Source of the DNA: Acorus gramineus | Lineage: Eukaryota; Streptophyta; Magnoliopsida; Acorales; Acoraceae | Direction of reading: 5' to 3' | Length of the DNA stretch: 64,000 nt | Assembly: GCA_030737835.1 (NCBI GenBank) | Contig: JAUJYN010000025.1 | Coordinates: 434,001 to 498,000 of the forward strand | Shown: one piece after another, positions 13,301 through 26,258 of the stretch | Layout: each line of letters opens with the position of its first letter | How positions within the stretch are numbered: position 1 is the first letter of the stretch | Program-made: the position numbers and the translations under genes | Notes under the pieces: generated by a model | Database searches by the model: none | What the model saw: only the letters and a program-made list of their open reading frames with translations | What the model was told of the DNA's origin: nothing

Positions 13301-13871
13301 GGTGGCTCTCCGCGCGCCGAAACCTTTCCCAAAAGCCTTCTCACGCCCCGATCTAGCTTGTCCCTCGGAATGGGCCAAATCAGAGGACGAAAAGGGGAGG
13401 TCGGGGAGGCTAGGATCGTCGGAATTCGGATTTGAAGACACCGGAGCATAGATCGGGACCCGATCTACGCTTCCCGTGCTTTAGGTTTTAAGCTTTGAGG
13501 GGTGTAGGGGGCTCAAACGGAAGAAAAACGGAGGAGAGGAGAGAGAGAGAGCAAGTCGTAGGGATGATGAATAGTAAAAAGATATTTTTGATTCCTTTTT
13601 ATATAATGCGCGACTTAAAAACCCGGATACGCCCCGGAACTGCGAAATTTTTGCAAACGATGCCAGAATTCGATGAAATTTTCATGAGTGGCTTAAAATG
13701 GTACCAGGACACATAATATGCAGTTAGATTTTCAATCGGAGTCCTCTAGCTCAGACGATAGCTAACAGTCTGAAATTATGCGGTTCCGATCGAAAAACCC
13801 TAAAAATTTTTAACACTGCCAAAAATGCTCCAACGGTTACCAGCAGGCTAAAAAATGACACATATATAACA
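10381..13871 (-). mobile_element. Solo family-B LTR (B2) with target duplication GATAT
   Basis: A 3491-bp LTR nested in B1. GATAT at 10376-10380 is repeated at 13872-13876, and the B1 sequence rejoins across it. It contains a four-unit minisatellite (10915-11263), a GC-rich core (about 12190-13130), a donor-like site at 13278-13279 and an acceptor-like AG at 10772-10773. The large GC-rich open frames inside it on both strands are not genes. Confidence 0.93.
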
Positions 13872-15495
13872 GATATTGGGACTTAATAGGCTGATAATCA
13901 TCCTTACACAATCCAGTGGGTCGCCACATCGTCGGCCCACCACACCCTCACCCTCACCCCTCAATATGGTGACATGGGATATTGGGACTGACTAGGCTGT
14001 TGGTCACCCTTGGACGACCGATAGTCTCTCCTTTACTCCGTAGGTCGTTTGGCCACCCCCACATTCAGCACAGTCCGTCCCAAATCAGGAGGTGCCTACT
14101 GATGGGAGCCCCTGCACGGGCAGCCTTTCTAACGCCGGGGCAGTATTTACATGGATCCAACGAAGGGATCAGAACAGCCCATCCATATGCATATGATCCA
14201 CTCGGATCCGCCGACAACACATCTCAATGACTCTAATGTCCTGAATTCTTCTGAATTCCTCCAACGCGAATAACCAAGATGCGGGGAAATTATAAGATAA
14301 TTAGTGGGGAAAAGAAACCTTGGGAGGGCAACCTGAGGTCCCGATATAGGACATCCTACCAACCAAACAAGGAACCCGGAGTACCCTAGCCCGGGTCTCA
14401 ATGTTTACCTCGCAAGGCCCCCTTATATTCCCTAAGGCATGCTAACAATATCATAAGCTTGCATTTAATTTAATATATCAAACTAATACGACGGATGCAT
14501 AGGTCGAGGCTTTTCTAGCATGATAACAAGGTGACAGGATGCACGGCTCTTACACATATCCTAAGGGTGCAAGTCCCTAACATACAAAGTCTAGGGTGGC
14601 ATGCATTCTACACACTAATCATGCTCGCACAGATTACATATTAATCAGTTAATATTAACTACGCGCCCCAGGGGAGGACGGTATACGCCCAAGTGCATAT
14701 AGCGCCTCCCAACTGGGTTGGGTTGTCCCACTCACCGGTAACCGGGTCGTCGCGCGACCGTCCGTCAAGATCTGTAAGACAGGGTAATTAACTTGGTGAG
14801 TAACAAAACACAAAAACCACAAAAATACACAAAAATACACTAAAAATACCCAACACTCGGACAAACGTACATACGGCCTGTACGCACGCGAGTCCGAGCA
14901 CCCCGACTCACTCCCGAACCCTCGGCAACCATCCGCATGGCCACCCGCCCTCGGATGCACCGCCGCGCTCCAGCCCGCGCCCCCAGGCGCCCGATCGAGC
15001 CCAGCCCGCATGCCCGGACACCCTGCCGAGACCTCCCAGGTGCACTGCTCGCTCACTGCGCCCTAGCGCAGCAACCCGCGCGCACACCCGCACACCCTGC
15101 GCCCTCGCGTGCTCCCCGCCCGCACAACCGCTCGCCCAGCGCGCCATTGCCTCGCTCCGCGCGCACCCCGCGCGCACCACCGGCCTCGCCTCACCGCGCG
15201 CGCACAGCACGCCTGCGCCTCTGCGCAGCGCTCTGCGCACGCTCCCGCACGGTGCCCAGCACCCAGTGCCCGCGCCCAGCGCCCAGCGCCCAGCGCTCGT
15301 GACCAGCACCCAGCGCCCAGAACCCGCGCCTAGCGCCCAGCGCCCAGCGCCGCACACGCGCCCAGCACGCCCTCCAGCTCCACCCAAACGCACGCCCGCG
15401 CGCATGTCCGCGCGCACGCCCACGCGCGCCCTGCCAGCTGCTCTGCTTGCTGCCATCCTGCCCTTGACAGACAACCACCCTGCCTGAGCCACCCT

Positions 15496-18400
15496 TGTCA
15501 CGCCCCCGGGGCGGCCGTCCCCGGGACGCGGCAAGTGTATATATAATATCAGAATCTACACAGGAGGTCAATAATATATCATACTCAAACAACTAGAATG
15601 ACACATATGCAACAAAAGGGCTGACATGATATATACACCAAATGCGGAAGCAAAAGACTGAATCTGTAAATAAACATTCTACAGACTCGATACTCAATCA
15701 TCTGTCCTGTGAGAGCCAATATACACAAATACAACTGAACATATACAAACGCGTCCCAAGCACGGAAATCAAATACATACAGTCAAGAAGGGATGCTGAT
15801 AACCTCTGGCACTCGCGGAACGTGGTGCTGCTCCGCTACTGAAGGAATCCCTCGGAAAGCTCCAACTGCTGCTCCGGCTCTAGCTCAGGCTCAGTGACCA
15901 CTGGGGAAAAACATATGCGAGGGGTGAGCCACACGCTCAGTGAATAGCACAACCCATGCATCACAAACAATATTTACCACCATTCCATTATTTATCCAGC
16001 CTTTAATACATAACAACATAATCCAGTGGTTCGTACCTCGCCGAACCACCACACCCTCACCCTCACCCATCAATGGGTGACATAGGCTATTGGGACTGAT
16101 AATCATCCAACCATAAATCCAGTAGGTCGCTCATCGCCAACCCACTACACCCTCACCCTCACCCTACCACGGGTGACATAGGATTCTGGGACTGACTAGG
16201 CTGTTGGTCACCCTTGGTCCACCGATAGTCTCTCGTCCACTCCGTAGGCCGCTTGGCTTTCACCCACAACTTCAGCGCAGTCCGAAACCAAATCAGGAGG
16301 CGCCTACTGATGGGAACCCTTGGAAGGGACGGCCTTTCTAACGCTGGGGCAGTCTCTACCGGATCCAACGAAGGGAAACAGAACAGCCTATCCATACGCA
16401 TGTGATCCACTCGGATCCGCCAACTACACATCTCTACAACTCTAATGTCATGAACTCTTCAGAGTTCCTCCAGGGCGCATAACTACGATGCGGGGAAATA
16501 AGTACAATAAAAGCAAGGTTGTAATATCATTGGGGGAAAGAACTCGGAGGGCGGCGTGAGTTCCCGATATAGGATACCCCGACAACCAAACAAGGAACAC
16601 GGAGTACCCTAACCCGGGTCTCACCGCTGTCCTCGCAAGGCCCCTCCCTATAATATTCACTAATATGCTAATAATCATACCAATCATACAACATTACATA
16701 TAATATTACTGGGACTAGAAACCTTGGGAGGGCAGCATGAGGTCCCGATACAGGACATCCCGACAACCAAACAAGGAACACGGAGTACCCTAACACGGGT
16801 CTCAATGTTGACCTCGCAAGGCTCCTCCCTATAATATTATCTAAGGCATGCAAATTAACATACACTAGCATTTAAATTAATAAACAAACTAGTAGGACGC
16901 ATGCGTAGGCCGAGGTTTCCTAACATGAAAACAGGGGGCATGGCGCATGGCTCTTACACCTATCCTATGGGTGCAAGTCCCTAACATACACAGACTAGGG
17001 TAGCATGCATTCTACATTAAGATCATGCAAGCATGGATTACATATTACTGCTGGTTAATATTCATCCATGGTGCCCCAGGAGAGGTCGGTATACGCCCGA
17101 ATGCGTATCATCCCTCTCTACTGGGTTGGATTGTCCCACTCACCAGTATGTGGGTCGACGCGCGACCGTCCGTCCAGATCTGCAAGACAGACATTCAATA
17201 TGGTGAGAACAATACAAAAATACTCTAAAATACCCAAACATACAAAACCCACAACTAAACACCTAACACTCGGGCAAACTTGCATACCACCTGCACGCAC
17301 GCTAGCCCGAGCACTCCGGCTACCACCCGCACGGCCGGCAACCACCCGCACGGCCACTCGAACGCCCGAGTGCACCGCCGCGCCTCAGCCCACGCACCCC
17401 GCGCACCGCCGGGCCTCCCAGGTGCACCGCGCGCCCCCTGCGCCCCAGCGCAGCCGCACGCGCACACCCTGCACGCCTCGCGCTGGCCCGCGAGCACCGC
17501 GCACGCCCCGCGCGCAGCGCCTGTCCCCGCGCGCATCCCGCGCGCACCACCTCGCTCCACGCGCACCCCGCGCGCACCACCTGCCTCTACCCGCACCCAC
17601 CACCAGCTCCCACACCGCGCGCACGCCTGCCTCTGCCCAGCGCCCCGCGCGCACGCCCCACAGCGGTGCCCAGCGCCCCAGCGCCCAGCGCCAAGCACCC
17701 TCGGCCAGCACCCGGTACCAGCGACCCAGCGCCCAGCGCTCTGCGTCTAGCACCCGGGACCCTCACCCAGCGCCCACACGCACGCCCGCGCAACACGCGC
17801 CCAGCGCGCCTGGCAGCACGCGCCCAGCGCGCCTGCCAGCCTGCTCACGCTGCTGCCCGCGTTGCCTGCCTGCGCGCGTCACCGAGTGGCCCGAGCACCG
17901 CTCGCCTGCACGCCCGGGGCACTGCCCGCCTGATGCCCGAGCGCCCCTACCCTGCTCACCTGCGCGCCCTGCCTGCTCGCCCGGCCTGCCAGCGCGCACA
18001 GCCCTGCCAACCTACCCGCATGCCTCCCCCTGCACCCCCCGAGCGCACGCCCGCGCGCACGCGCTCGCGCGCCCGGCAAACTGGTGCGCCTGCTCCCAGC
18101 CTACCCGGCTAGCCCTAGCCAGCCTGCCCAGCCCTGCTGGCCCCCAGCGCCACCCGAGCGCACGCACGCGCGCACGCGCGCGCGCGCCCGCGCCAGCCGC
18201 TGCGCCTGCTGCCCTGCGCTGCTGCCCTGCCCGAGACAGCAGCCTGCCAGCCCGAGACCATCCCCCACCCATACCCGAGCACCCCTACCACCACCCACCG
18301 ACCTCCGACCACCTCCACAGCCCTCCGACGGCCACCCACAGCCGCCGACCTCCACCCAACCCCAAAACCCACCTCCTAACATCCATCTAAACAAGAAAAG

Positions 18401-19001
18401 AGGGGAAATAGGGCTTACCAAGGGGAGGAAGGGAAGTCCGGACGCTCTCCGCGCGCCGAAACCTTTCCCCTAAGGCTTCACCCGCCCGGATCTACTCCAC
18501 CTCTGAGATGGGCCAAAACAGAGGAGAAGAGAGGGCGGACGGAGGGGCTAATCTCGCCGGAATCGGGATTTGAAACCACCGGGGTGTAGATCGGGACCCG
18601 ATCTACACTTCCTAGGTTTTAGGTTTTTAGGTTTGAGGGGTCTAGGGGGCTCAAAAGTGAGAAAAGGAGAGAGGAGAGAGGGGAAGGGTTGGTAGGGATG
18701 ATGAATAGTAATCCGAAATATAGATCCCACCTTTATATAGTGTGCGACTTAAAAACCCAGATACGCCCCGGAACTGCGAAATTTCGGGAACGTTACCGGA
18801 ATTCGATGAAATTTTCGTGAGAGGCTAAAATGGCACCAGGACACCAAATATGCAGTTAGATTTCCAATCGGAGTCCTCTAACTCAGGACGATAGCTAACA
18901 GTCCAAAAATTAGCGGTTCCGATCGAAAACCGAAAAAAATTGAAAAACTGCCAGAACGCTCCAACGGTTACCAGCAGGTTAAAAGTGACACATATATAAC
19001 A
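15496..19001 (-). mobile_element. 3' LTR of E1
   Basis: A 3506-bp LTR ending CATATATAACA next to the polypurine tract. It includes a roughly 180-bp tandem duplication (about 16537-16672 and 16713-16850), each copy with the word ACAAGGAACACGGAGTACC. It also has a GC-rich core (about 17290-18240), a donor-like site at 18417-18418 and an acceptor-like AG at 15901-15902. Confidence 0.92.
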
Positions 19002-19014
19002 TTCTTCCCCCTTA
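19002..19014 (-). other. Polypurine tract of E1
   Basis: In sense TAAGGGGGAAGAA lies immediately before the 3' LTR. It is preceded by GAGGACAAAATTTCC, the usual context in this lineage. It primes plus-strand DNA synthesis. Confidence 0.9.
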
Positions 19015-19022
19015 GGAAATTT

Positions 19023-19640
19023 TGTCCTCAAAATATGCAAAAACATCTAGGAGGGGAAAAGATGCGATACGCGTCACACCTGGCATCCTTGAGCTCCCAA
19101 GTGTCCTCGACACCGGAACGGTGCTGCCATCGCACCTCGACCAACTGGACGGTCTTGGTGCAGAGCCTCCTCACGCGGCGGTCCATGATCTCAATCGACT
19201 GCTCCACGAATGACTGTCCGGCTCAGAGACGAGCGGCTCGAACGGGATGACGTGAGCAGGATCGTGGACACACCTTTACCCAACTGCGAACCCACCACTC
19301 CAAGACGGAGAGGTAAGAATTGGCGCTGAGGTGAGCCTCCGAGTAAACTCCAGGAAGCTCTCCTCGCAAGAAGGGGACCACTCGAACCGGACATCCTTCC
19401 GAGTAAGGCGGTTAAGAGGAACAGCTATCTTCGAGAGTCCCTCGTCAAGCTTCCTACAATAACCCTCCAACTCGGGAAGCTCCGAATCCTTGCGGGGTTC
19501 GACGGCCTACGCCAATTCGACATAGCAAGCGTCTTACCCGGGTCCACAGATATGCCTTCACCAGAAACCACTCAGCCCAAAAGGCCTTAACCTCTAACCA
19601 AACTCGCACTTGATCTCTCATCTATCTGATGCTTCCATGG
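19023..19640 (-). pseudogene. E1 pol remnants: RT/RNase H linker and chromodomain end
   Basis: About 19270-19640 aligns with the RT-to-RNase H region of E2 ([18 protein letters not shown] at about 19290-19420). About 19040-19265 aligns with the extreme integrase C-terminus and chromodomain. The two pieces are joined directly near 19268, so most of RNase H and all of the integrase core are deleted. Frameshifts are present. Nothing functional can be made from this segment. Confidence 0.8.
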
Positions 19641-20370
19641 CATCCCTTACCTGGGAAAAGAAACCTCGCGAGGGCACCATGAAATCCCGATATAGGATAC
19701 CCCGACAACCAAACAAGGAACACGAAGTACCCTAGCCCGGGTTCCAACGCCGACCTCACAAGGCCCCTTAATCCAGAAAGGAACACTAGAAGAAGACATC
19801 ATTTTAAAGAACACTACTAACTCCTCCGGATCATCTACCTCTAGATGATCACCCAACGATGTCATTCAACATCCTTTGCAAGACCGGACCCAACATCATT
19901 GGGAATGGTCCAACAGAACTTGGGTCACGAGCGACCCGTCTTCGCCTCATCCACACCCTCACTCCAAAAAGGAGACATTTTGGGACTTTGGGAGAGACTT
20001 AGACTGCTCTCTACCCCTGGTCCACCGGTAGCCTCTCCCCGCTCCGTAGCTCGCCTGGTCCTCTGACCGGGAGCCTGTCTAACGCCGGGGCTGTACTACG
20101 CGGATCCAACGAAGGGGAGAGCGATTCCACGCTCGCGACACCATTCAATAATCTCTTACCGGGTAGCCCCTACCTAGCATACTCCCAAATTCAGTACCCC
20201 TCCGACTGCATCGGTGGTACCTACTGATGGGAACTCGCTGCCAGGACGGCTATAACCCGGCTTCCTTAACCCAAACAACCGCTCTTGATACTCACTCATC
20301 CAGATACCCCACACACTTGCATAATAACCATCAACTACACACACACCTATCCTTATACTAGAGAGCTGGG
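19640..20370 (-). repeat. LTR-derived spacer inside E1
   Basis: This segment between gag and the pol remnants looks like LTR sequence, in the element's own orientation. It has the ACCAAACAAGGAACACG block of B LTRs (about 19697) and the CACCCTCACTCC, GGTCCACCGGTAGCC and GGATCCAACGAAGGG words of A and B LTRs. It is a mosaic, not a clean LTR copy, and has no terminal TG/CA. Part of it (about 19600-19815) also matches E3 at about 47870-48060. Confidence 0.75.
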
Positions 20371-21711
20371 AACACAAGATGATACCTCGAACCATGACAC
20401 CCGAAGGCTGCGCCTCCTCGGCCGTAAGCGCTGCAACTCTGCCTTGGACCAACCGCGGCTGAGGAGCAGGGGCACGCCTCGCCGGCTGCACTGGCTGCTG
20501 CTGACGCTGAGGCTGCTGCTGCTGCTGCTGGCGCGGAAGCTGCTGCTGCAAGAACTGCGGCTGCTGAGGTGGCACTCGGGGTCGGCCAGCATCAGGGCAA
20601 TGGTATCTGATATGCCCGATGCGCTGACAATGAAAACAGCGCCGCCTCTCCGGCTGCATGGACTGGATGGGCACTGCTGCAATGGGTGCTGGATCCCACC
20701 CTGGCACCGCATCAGCTGGAGGAGAGGCAGCCGCTGACTGATCAAAGCGGGGCCTCCTCCTCTTGCGCTGCCCCTGGTCCCGACTCCCGGAAGGACCCTG
20801 ATCTGAAGAAGGGGTCGGAGCCCGCACCTGGATCCCGAGGTCTCTCTCGACGGTCTTCGCCCGAGACACTAAGTCGGAGTACCTCGTGAAAGCGTGGGCG
20901 GTGACGTGCACCCGGATAGCGCTGCTGAGACCGAGCTCGAATCGACGGCACCTCGTGTCCTCGTCCATCACCAAGGCTGGAGCAAATCTGGACAGCCTCG
21001 TAAAGCGCGTAGAGTAGTCAGCAACCGACATGGAGCCCTGCGTCAACTGCTCAAACTCCCGCATCACGATCTGGCGTCGAGAACGGGAAGTACTCCTCCA
21101 AGAAATACCTCCGGAAACCCGCCCAAGAAAGCTGCTCCACTCCCTCTGGGATGTCCACCACTCGGGTAGCCCACCAGTCGGCGGCGTCACCCTTCAGCAT
21201 GAAGGTGGCCAGGGCGACTCGCTGGCGATCGGTGCAAAGCATGGCCGCGAAGATCGTGTCCACCTCCCTCAACCAACGCTCTGGCGCAAGAGGATCTGCC
21301 GACTGCCCATGGAACTCGGGAGGGTGGAGCTTCAGAAAGGCGTTGAGGCCGCTCTGCTGCACTCGCGCTGCCGCCTCTAGCTCCTCCTCCCTCTGCAGGG
21401 GACCCTGAACTCCTACCGCCGGAATCGCCACCGGAACTGGGGGTACATCGGGTACCACAGGCGGATCTGCCACCAAGGGGACCTGCGGAACTGCCTCGCG
21501 GGTCACCCTCAGCTCCCGAATCTCTCTAGCATACTCTGCCAACACTTTTGGTCTGTGCTTCCACCAAATCAGCCAACCGAGCGAAAGCACGCTGCCAAGC
21601 AGGAGGCTCCTGCGTCAAGGGCTCTCCGGTAGCATCCTCGTCTCTGGTAGGTCCGGAAACCTTCAAAGACCGAGAGGGACCTCGTCCGCGCCGTCCTCTG
21701 CGAGGAGGCAT
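20360..21711 (-). pseudogene. gag: E1 gag (capsid/nucleocapsid) with two frameshifts
   Basis: The start codon at 21711-21709 gives an Arg/Gly-rich N-terminus (MPPRRGRRGRGPSR). The capsid region contains ERWLREVDTIF and the FEQLTQGSMSVADY motif typical of gypsy gag. A CCHC knuckle follows (CFHCQRIGHIRYHC), then a Gln-rich stretch and the beginning of the protease region (VQGRVAALTAEEAQ). An extra A near 21549 and a second shift near 21080 break the frame. The protease ends before its DSGA motif, where the LTR-like spacer begins. Apart from two single-base defects the coat-protein gene is complete, unlike pol. Confidence 0.88.
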
Positions 21712-21812
21712 ATCAGCACCCTAAGAAAACCAGACACTAGGATCAGAATACTCATATAGAAATCCTAGGACTCATCTCTACGAAAGGAGGACTATTGGCT
21801 CTGACAGGACCA

Positions 21813-21825
21813 GGCTCTGATACCA
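21813..21825 (-). other. Primer-binding site of E1 (tRNA-iMet)
   Basis: In sense TGGTATCAGAGCC lies six bases after the LTR end. It is complementary to the 3' end of plant initiator methionine tRNA, the usual primer for Tekay/Del elements. Confidence 0.93.
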
Positions 21826-21831
21826 ACTTTT

Positions 21832-24800
21832 TGTCACGCCCCGGGCGTCCCCGGTACGCGGCAAGTGTATATATAATATCAGAATCTACACAGGAGGTCA
21901 ATAATATATATCATACACAAACAACCAGAATGACACACATGCAACAAAAGGCTGACATGATATATACACCAAATGCGGAAGCAAAAGACTGAATCTGTAA
22001 ATAATCATACTACAGACTCGATACTCAATCATCTGTCCTGTGAGAGCCAATATACACAAATACAACTGAACATATACAAACACGTGCCAAGCACGGAAAT
22101 CAAATACATACAGTCAAGAAGGGATGCTGATAACCTCTGGCACTCGCGGAACGTGGCGCTGCTCCGCTACTGAAGGAATCCCTCGGAAAGCTCCAACTGC
22201 TGCTCCGGCTCTAGCTCAGGCTCAGTGACCACTGGGGAAAAACATATGCGAGGGGTGAGCCACACGCTCAGTGAACAGCACAACCCATGCATCACAGACA
22301 ATATTTACCACAATTCCATTATTTTATCCAGCCTAAGACATAACAACATAATCCAGTGGTTCGTACATCGCCGAACCACCACACCCTCACCCTCACCCAT
22401 CAATGGGTGACATAGGCTATTGGGACTGATAATCACCCATAGACAAATCCAGCGGGTCGCTCATCGCCAACCCACTACACCCTCACCCTCACCCTACCAC
22501 GGGTGACATAGGATTTTGGGACTGACTAGGCTGTTGGTCACCCTTGGTCCACCGATAGTCTCTCCTCCACTCCGTAGGCCGTTGGCCTTCACCCACAACT
22601 TCGGCCCAGTCCGAAACCAAATCAGGAGGCGCCTACTGATGGGAACCCTTGGAAGGGACGACCTTTCTAACGCTGGGGCAGTCTCTACCGGATCCAACGA
22701 AGGGAAACAGAACAGCCTATCCATACGCATATGATCCACTCGGATCCGCCGACAACACATCTCTACAACTCAAATGTCATGAACTCTTCAGAGTTCCTCC
22801 AGGGCGCATAACCAAGATGCGGGGAAACATGTACAATAAAAGCAAGGTTGGAATATCATTGGGGGAAAGAAGCTCGGGAGGGCGGCGTGAGTTCCCGTTA
22901 TAGGATACCCCGACAACCAAACAAGGAACACGGAGTACCCTAACCCGGGTCTCACCGCTGTCCTCGCAAGGCCCCTCCCCTATAATATTCACTAATATGC
23001 TAATAATCATACCAATCATACAACATTACATATAATATTACTGGGACTAGAAACCTTGGGAGGGCAGCATGAGGTCCCGATACAGGACATCCCGACAACC
23101 AAACAAGGAACACGGAGTACCCTAACACGGGTCTCAATGTTGACCTCGCAAGGCTCCTCCCTATAATATTATCTAAGGCATGCGATTTAACATACACTAG
23201 CATTTAATTAATAAACAAACTAGTAGGACGCATGCGTAGGCCGAGGTTTCCTAACATGAAAACAGGGGGCATGGTGCATGGCTCTTACACCTATCCTATG
23301 GGTGCAAGTCCCTAACATACACAGACTAGGATAGCATGCATTTACATTAACATCATGCAAGCATGGATTACATATTACTACTGGTTAATATTCATCCACG
23401 GTGCCCCAGGAGAGGTCGGTATACGCCCGAATGCGTATGACCCCTCTCTACTGGGTTGGATTGTCCCACTCACCAGTATATGGGTCGTCGCGCGACCGTC
23501 CGTCCAGATCTGCAAGACAGACATTCAATATGGTGAGAACAATACAAAAATACTCTAAAATACCCAAACATACAAAACCCACAACTAAAAACCTAACACT
23601 CGGGCAAACGTGCATACGACCGCACGCACGCTAGCCCGAGCACTACGGCTACCACCCGCACGGCCGCCAACCACCCGCACGGCCACTCGACCGCCCGGGT
23701 GCACCGCCGCGCCTCAGCCCACGCACCCCGCGCACCGCCGGGCCTCCCAGGTGCACCGCGCGCCCCCTGCGCCCCAGCGCAGCCGTCCGCGCACACCCCG
23801 CACTCCTCGCGCTGGCCCGCGAGCACCCCGCACGCCCCGCGCGCAGCGCCTCGCCCCGCGCACACCCCGCGCGCACCACCTCGCTCCATGCGCACCCCGC
23901 GCGCACCACCTGCCTCTACCCGCACGCACCACGCGCGCACCGCCAGCTCCGCCCCGCGCACACTCCGCGCGCACCACCAGCTCCCACACCGCGCGCACGC
24001 CAGCCTCTGCCCAGCGCCCCGCGCGCACGCCCCACAGCGGTGCCCAGCGCCCATCACCCCAGTGCCCAGCGCCCAGCACCCTCGGCCAGCACCCGGTAGC
24101 CGCGACCCAGCGCCCAGCGCTCTACGCCCAGCACCCGGGACCCTCACCCAGCGCCCACGCGCACGCCCGCGCCCACGCGCACGCCCAGCGCCCACGCGCA
24201 CGCCCAGCGGGCCTGCCAGCCTGCCCACGCTGCTGCCCGCGTTGCCTGCCTGCGCGCGTCGCCGAGTGGCCCAAGCACCGCTCGCCTGCACGCCCGGGGC
24301 ACTGCCCGCCTGATGCCCGAGCGCCCCTGCCCTGCTCGCCTGCGCGCCCTGCCTGCTCGCCCGCCCTGCCAGCGCGCACAGCCCACAGCATGCCTACCCG
24401 CATGCCTCCCCCTGCACCCCCCGCTCGCGCGCCCGGCAAACTGGTGCGCCTGCTCCCAGCCTACCCGGCTAGTCCTACTCAGCCTGCCCAGCCCTGCTGG
24501 CCCCCAGCGCCACCAGAGCGCACGCACGCTCGCACGCCCGCGCGCACGCGCCCGCGCCAGCCGCTGCGCCTGCTACCCTGTGCTGCTGCCCTGCCCGAGT
24601 CAGCAGCCTGCCAGCCCGAGACCATCACTCACCCATACCTGAGCACCCCTACTACCACCCACCGACCTCCGACCACCTCCACAGCCCTCCGACGGCCACC
24701 CACAGCCGCCGACCTCCACCCAACCCCAAAACCCACCTCCTAACATCCATCTAAACAAGAAAAGAGGGGAAATAGGGCTTACCAAGGGGAGGAAGGGAAG

Positions 24801-25369
24801 TCCGGACGCTCTCCGCGCGCCGAAACCTTTCCCCTAAGGCTTCCACCGCCCGGATCTACTCCCACCTCCGAAATGGGCCAAAACAGAGGAGAAGAGAGGG
24901 CAGACGGAGGGGCTAATCTCACCGGAATCGGGATTTGAAACCACCGGGGTGTAGATCGGGACCCGATCTACACTTCCTAGGTTTTAGGTTTTTAGGTTTG
25001 AGGGGTCTAGGGGGCTCAAAAGTAAGAAAAATGGAGAAGAGGAGAGAGGGGAAGGGTTGGTAGGGATGATGAATAGTAATCCGAAAATTAGATCCCACCT
25101 TTATATAGTGTGCGACTTAAAAACCCAGATACGCCCCGGAACTGTGAAATTTCAGGAACGTTACCGGAATTCGATGAAATTTTCGTGAGAGGCTTAAAAT
25201 GGCACCAGGACACCAAATATGCAGTTAGATTTCCAATCAGAGTCCTCTAACTCAGGACGATAGCTAACAGTCCAAAAATTAGCGGTTCCGATCGAAAATC
25301 AAAAAAATCAAAAAACTGTCAGAACGCTCCAACGGTTACCAGCAGGGTAAAAGTGACACAAATATAACA
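21832..25369 (-). mobile_element. 5' LTR of E1
   Basis: A 3538-bp LTR collinear with 15496-19001, including the roughly 180-bp internal duplication (about 22865-23005 and 23043-23185) and the GC-rich core (about 23590-24600). Differences between the two LTRs are scattered single bases and small indels. Confidence 0.92.
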
Positions 25370-26258
25370 ACCCTACCTCCTCTATCCAGCCACCAATGGC
25401 CTCCGACCGCCCCTAACCACCACCCACAGCCACCAACCGCCACCACAGACCCAAATACACCCCCCTAACATGCATCTAAACATGGGAAAGAAGGAAAGAA
25501 ACCTTACCTAAGGAAAGGAAAGGAAAGGAAGGGGACCGGGAGCTCTTCGTGCACCGAAACACCTCCCCAAAGACCTCCACCGCCAAGCTCTTCCTCAGCC
25601 CTCGAATTGGCTGAAAACAGGGGAGAAAAGAGGGGGTGAGAAGGGGCTAAACACACCGGAATTCGAATCCGAAACCGCCGGGATCTCCCCTTACCTTTCT
25701 CTTCTTTGTGTTTTAAGGTTCAAGCACCCTAGGTGGCTCAAAATCAAGAAAAAGAGAGAGGGGGAGAGAGAAAACAAGTGGGGAAGATGATGAATAGTGG
25801 GGGGCAACTTTTTAGATTCACTTATATATAATCCCTCACTTAGATTAGGGTTAAGAGAGGATTAATTAGGTTTAAGTGAGGATTAGGGGGTTTTAAGTGG
25901 GTTTTGACTTGGGTCAACCCAACTACAAATAAAAACAAAAAGGGTTGACCAAGTCATGGGCCCACTTTGACCGAGTCAACTCTCCCAATGACTTCTTGCT
26001 CGGTCAAAACCCGGATACGCCGCGAAACTGTGAAATTCTGAAACGTACCGAAATTCGATGAAATTTTTGTGAGTGGCTTAAAATGGTACCAGGACACATA
26101 ATATGCAGTTAGATTTTCAATCGGAGTCCTCAAACACAGGACGATAGCTAACAGTCCAAAATTTTGCGGTTCCGATTGAAAAATGAAAAAAAAACTCAAA
26201 AACTGTCAAAATGCTCCAATGGTTAGAAGAAGGCAAAAAAAGTGACACATATATAACA

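Larger units (their letters stand above)
15496..25369 (-). mobile_element. E1: complete but non-autonomous Tekay/Del-type gypsy element, target duplication ACCCT
   Basis: A 9874-bp element with 3' LTR 15496-19001, polypurine tract, a reduced interior (19002-21831), primer site and 5' LTR 21832-25369. ACCCT occurs at 15491-15495 and 25370-25374. The two LTRs are closely similar by eye along their whole length. The interior keeps gag but lacks the protease active site, the RT catalytic core and integrase. In their place are an LTR-like spacer and short pol remnants. Intact ends and duplication mean it inserted as a unit, so its enzymes probably came from a related element such as E2. Confidence 0.93.
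9781..26258 (-). mobile_element. Solo family-B LTR (B1) with target duplication CCTCT, split by B2 and E1
   Basis: LTR segments are 9781-10380, 13872-15495 and 25370-26258, about 3.1 kb in total. The LTR begins TGTCACGCCCC and ends ATATATAACA. CCTCT occurs at 9776-9780 and 26259-26263, and removing the insertion restores the copia integrase frame. No internal region remains, so it is a solo LTR. The donor-like GGTAAGG is kept (near 25507). The acceptor-like site reads CAATG instead of CAGTG (near 10185). Confidence 0.92.

Noticed and set aside
20285..21408. Plus-strand frames across 20285-21408 as a Leu-rich or Ser-rich protein
   Set aside because: They are antisense to E1 gag; the Gln-rich minus-strand repeats produce the Leu-rich plus-strand reading.
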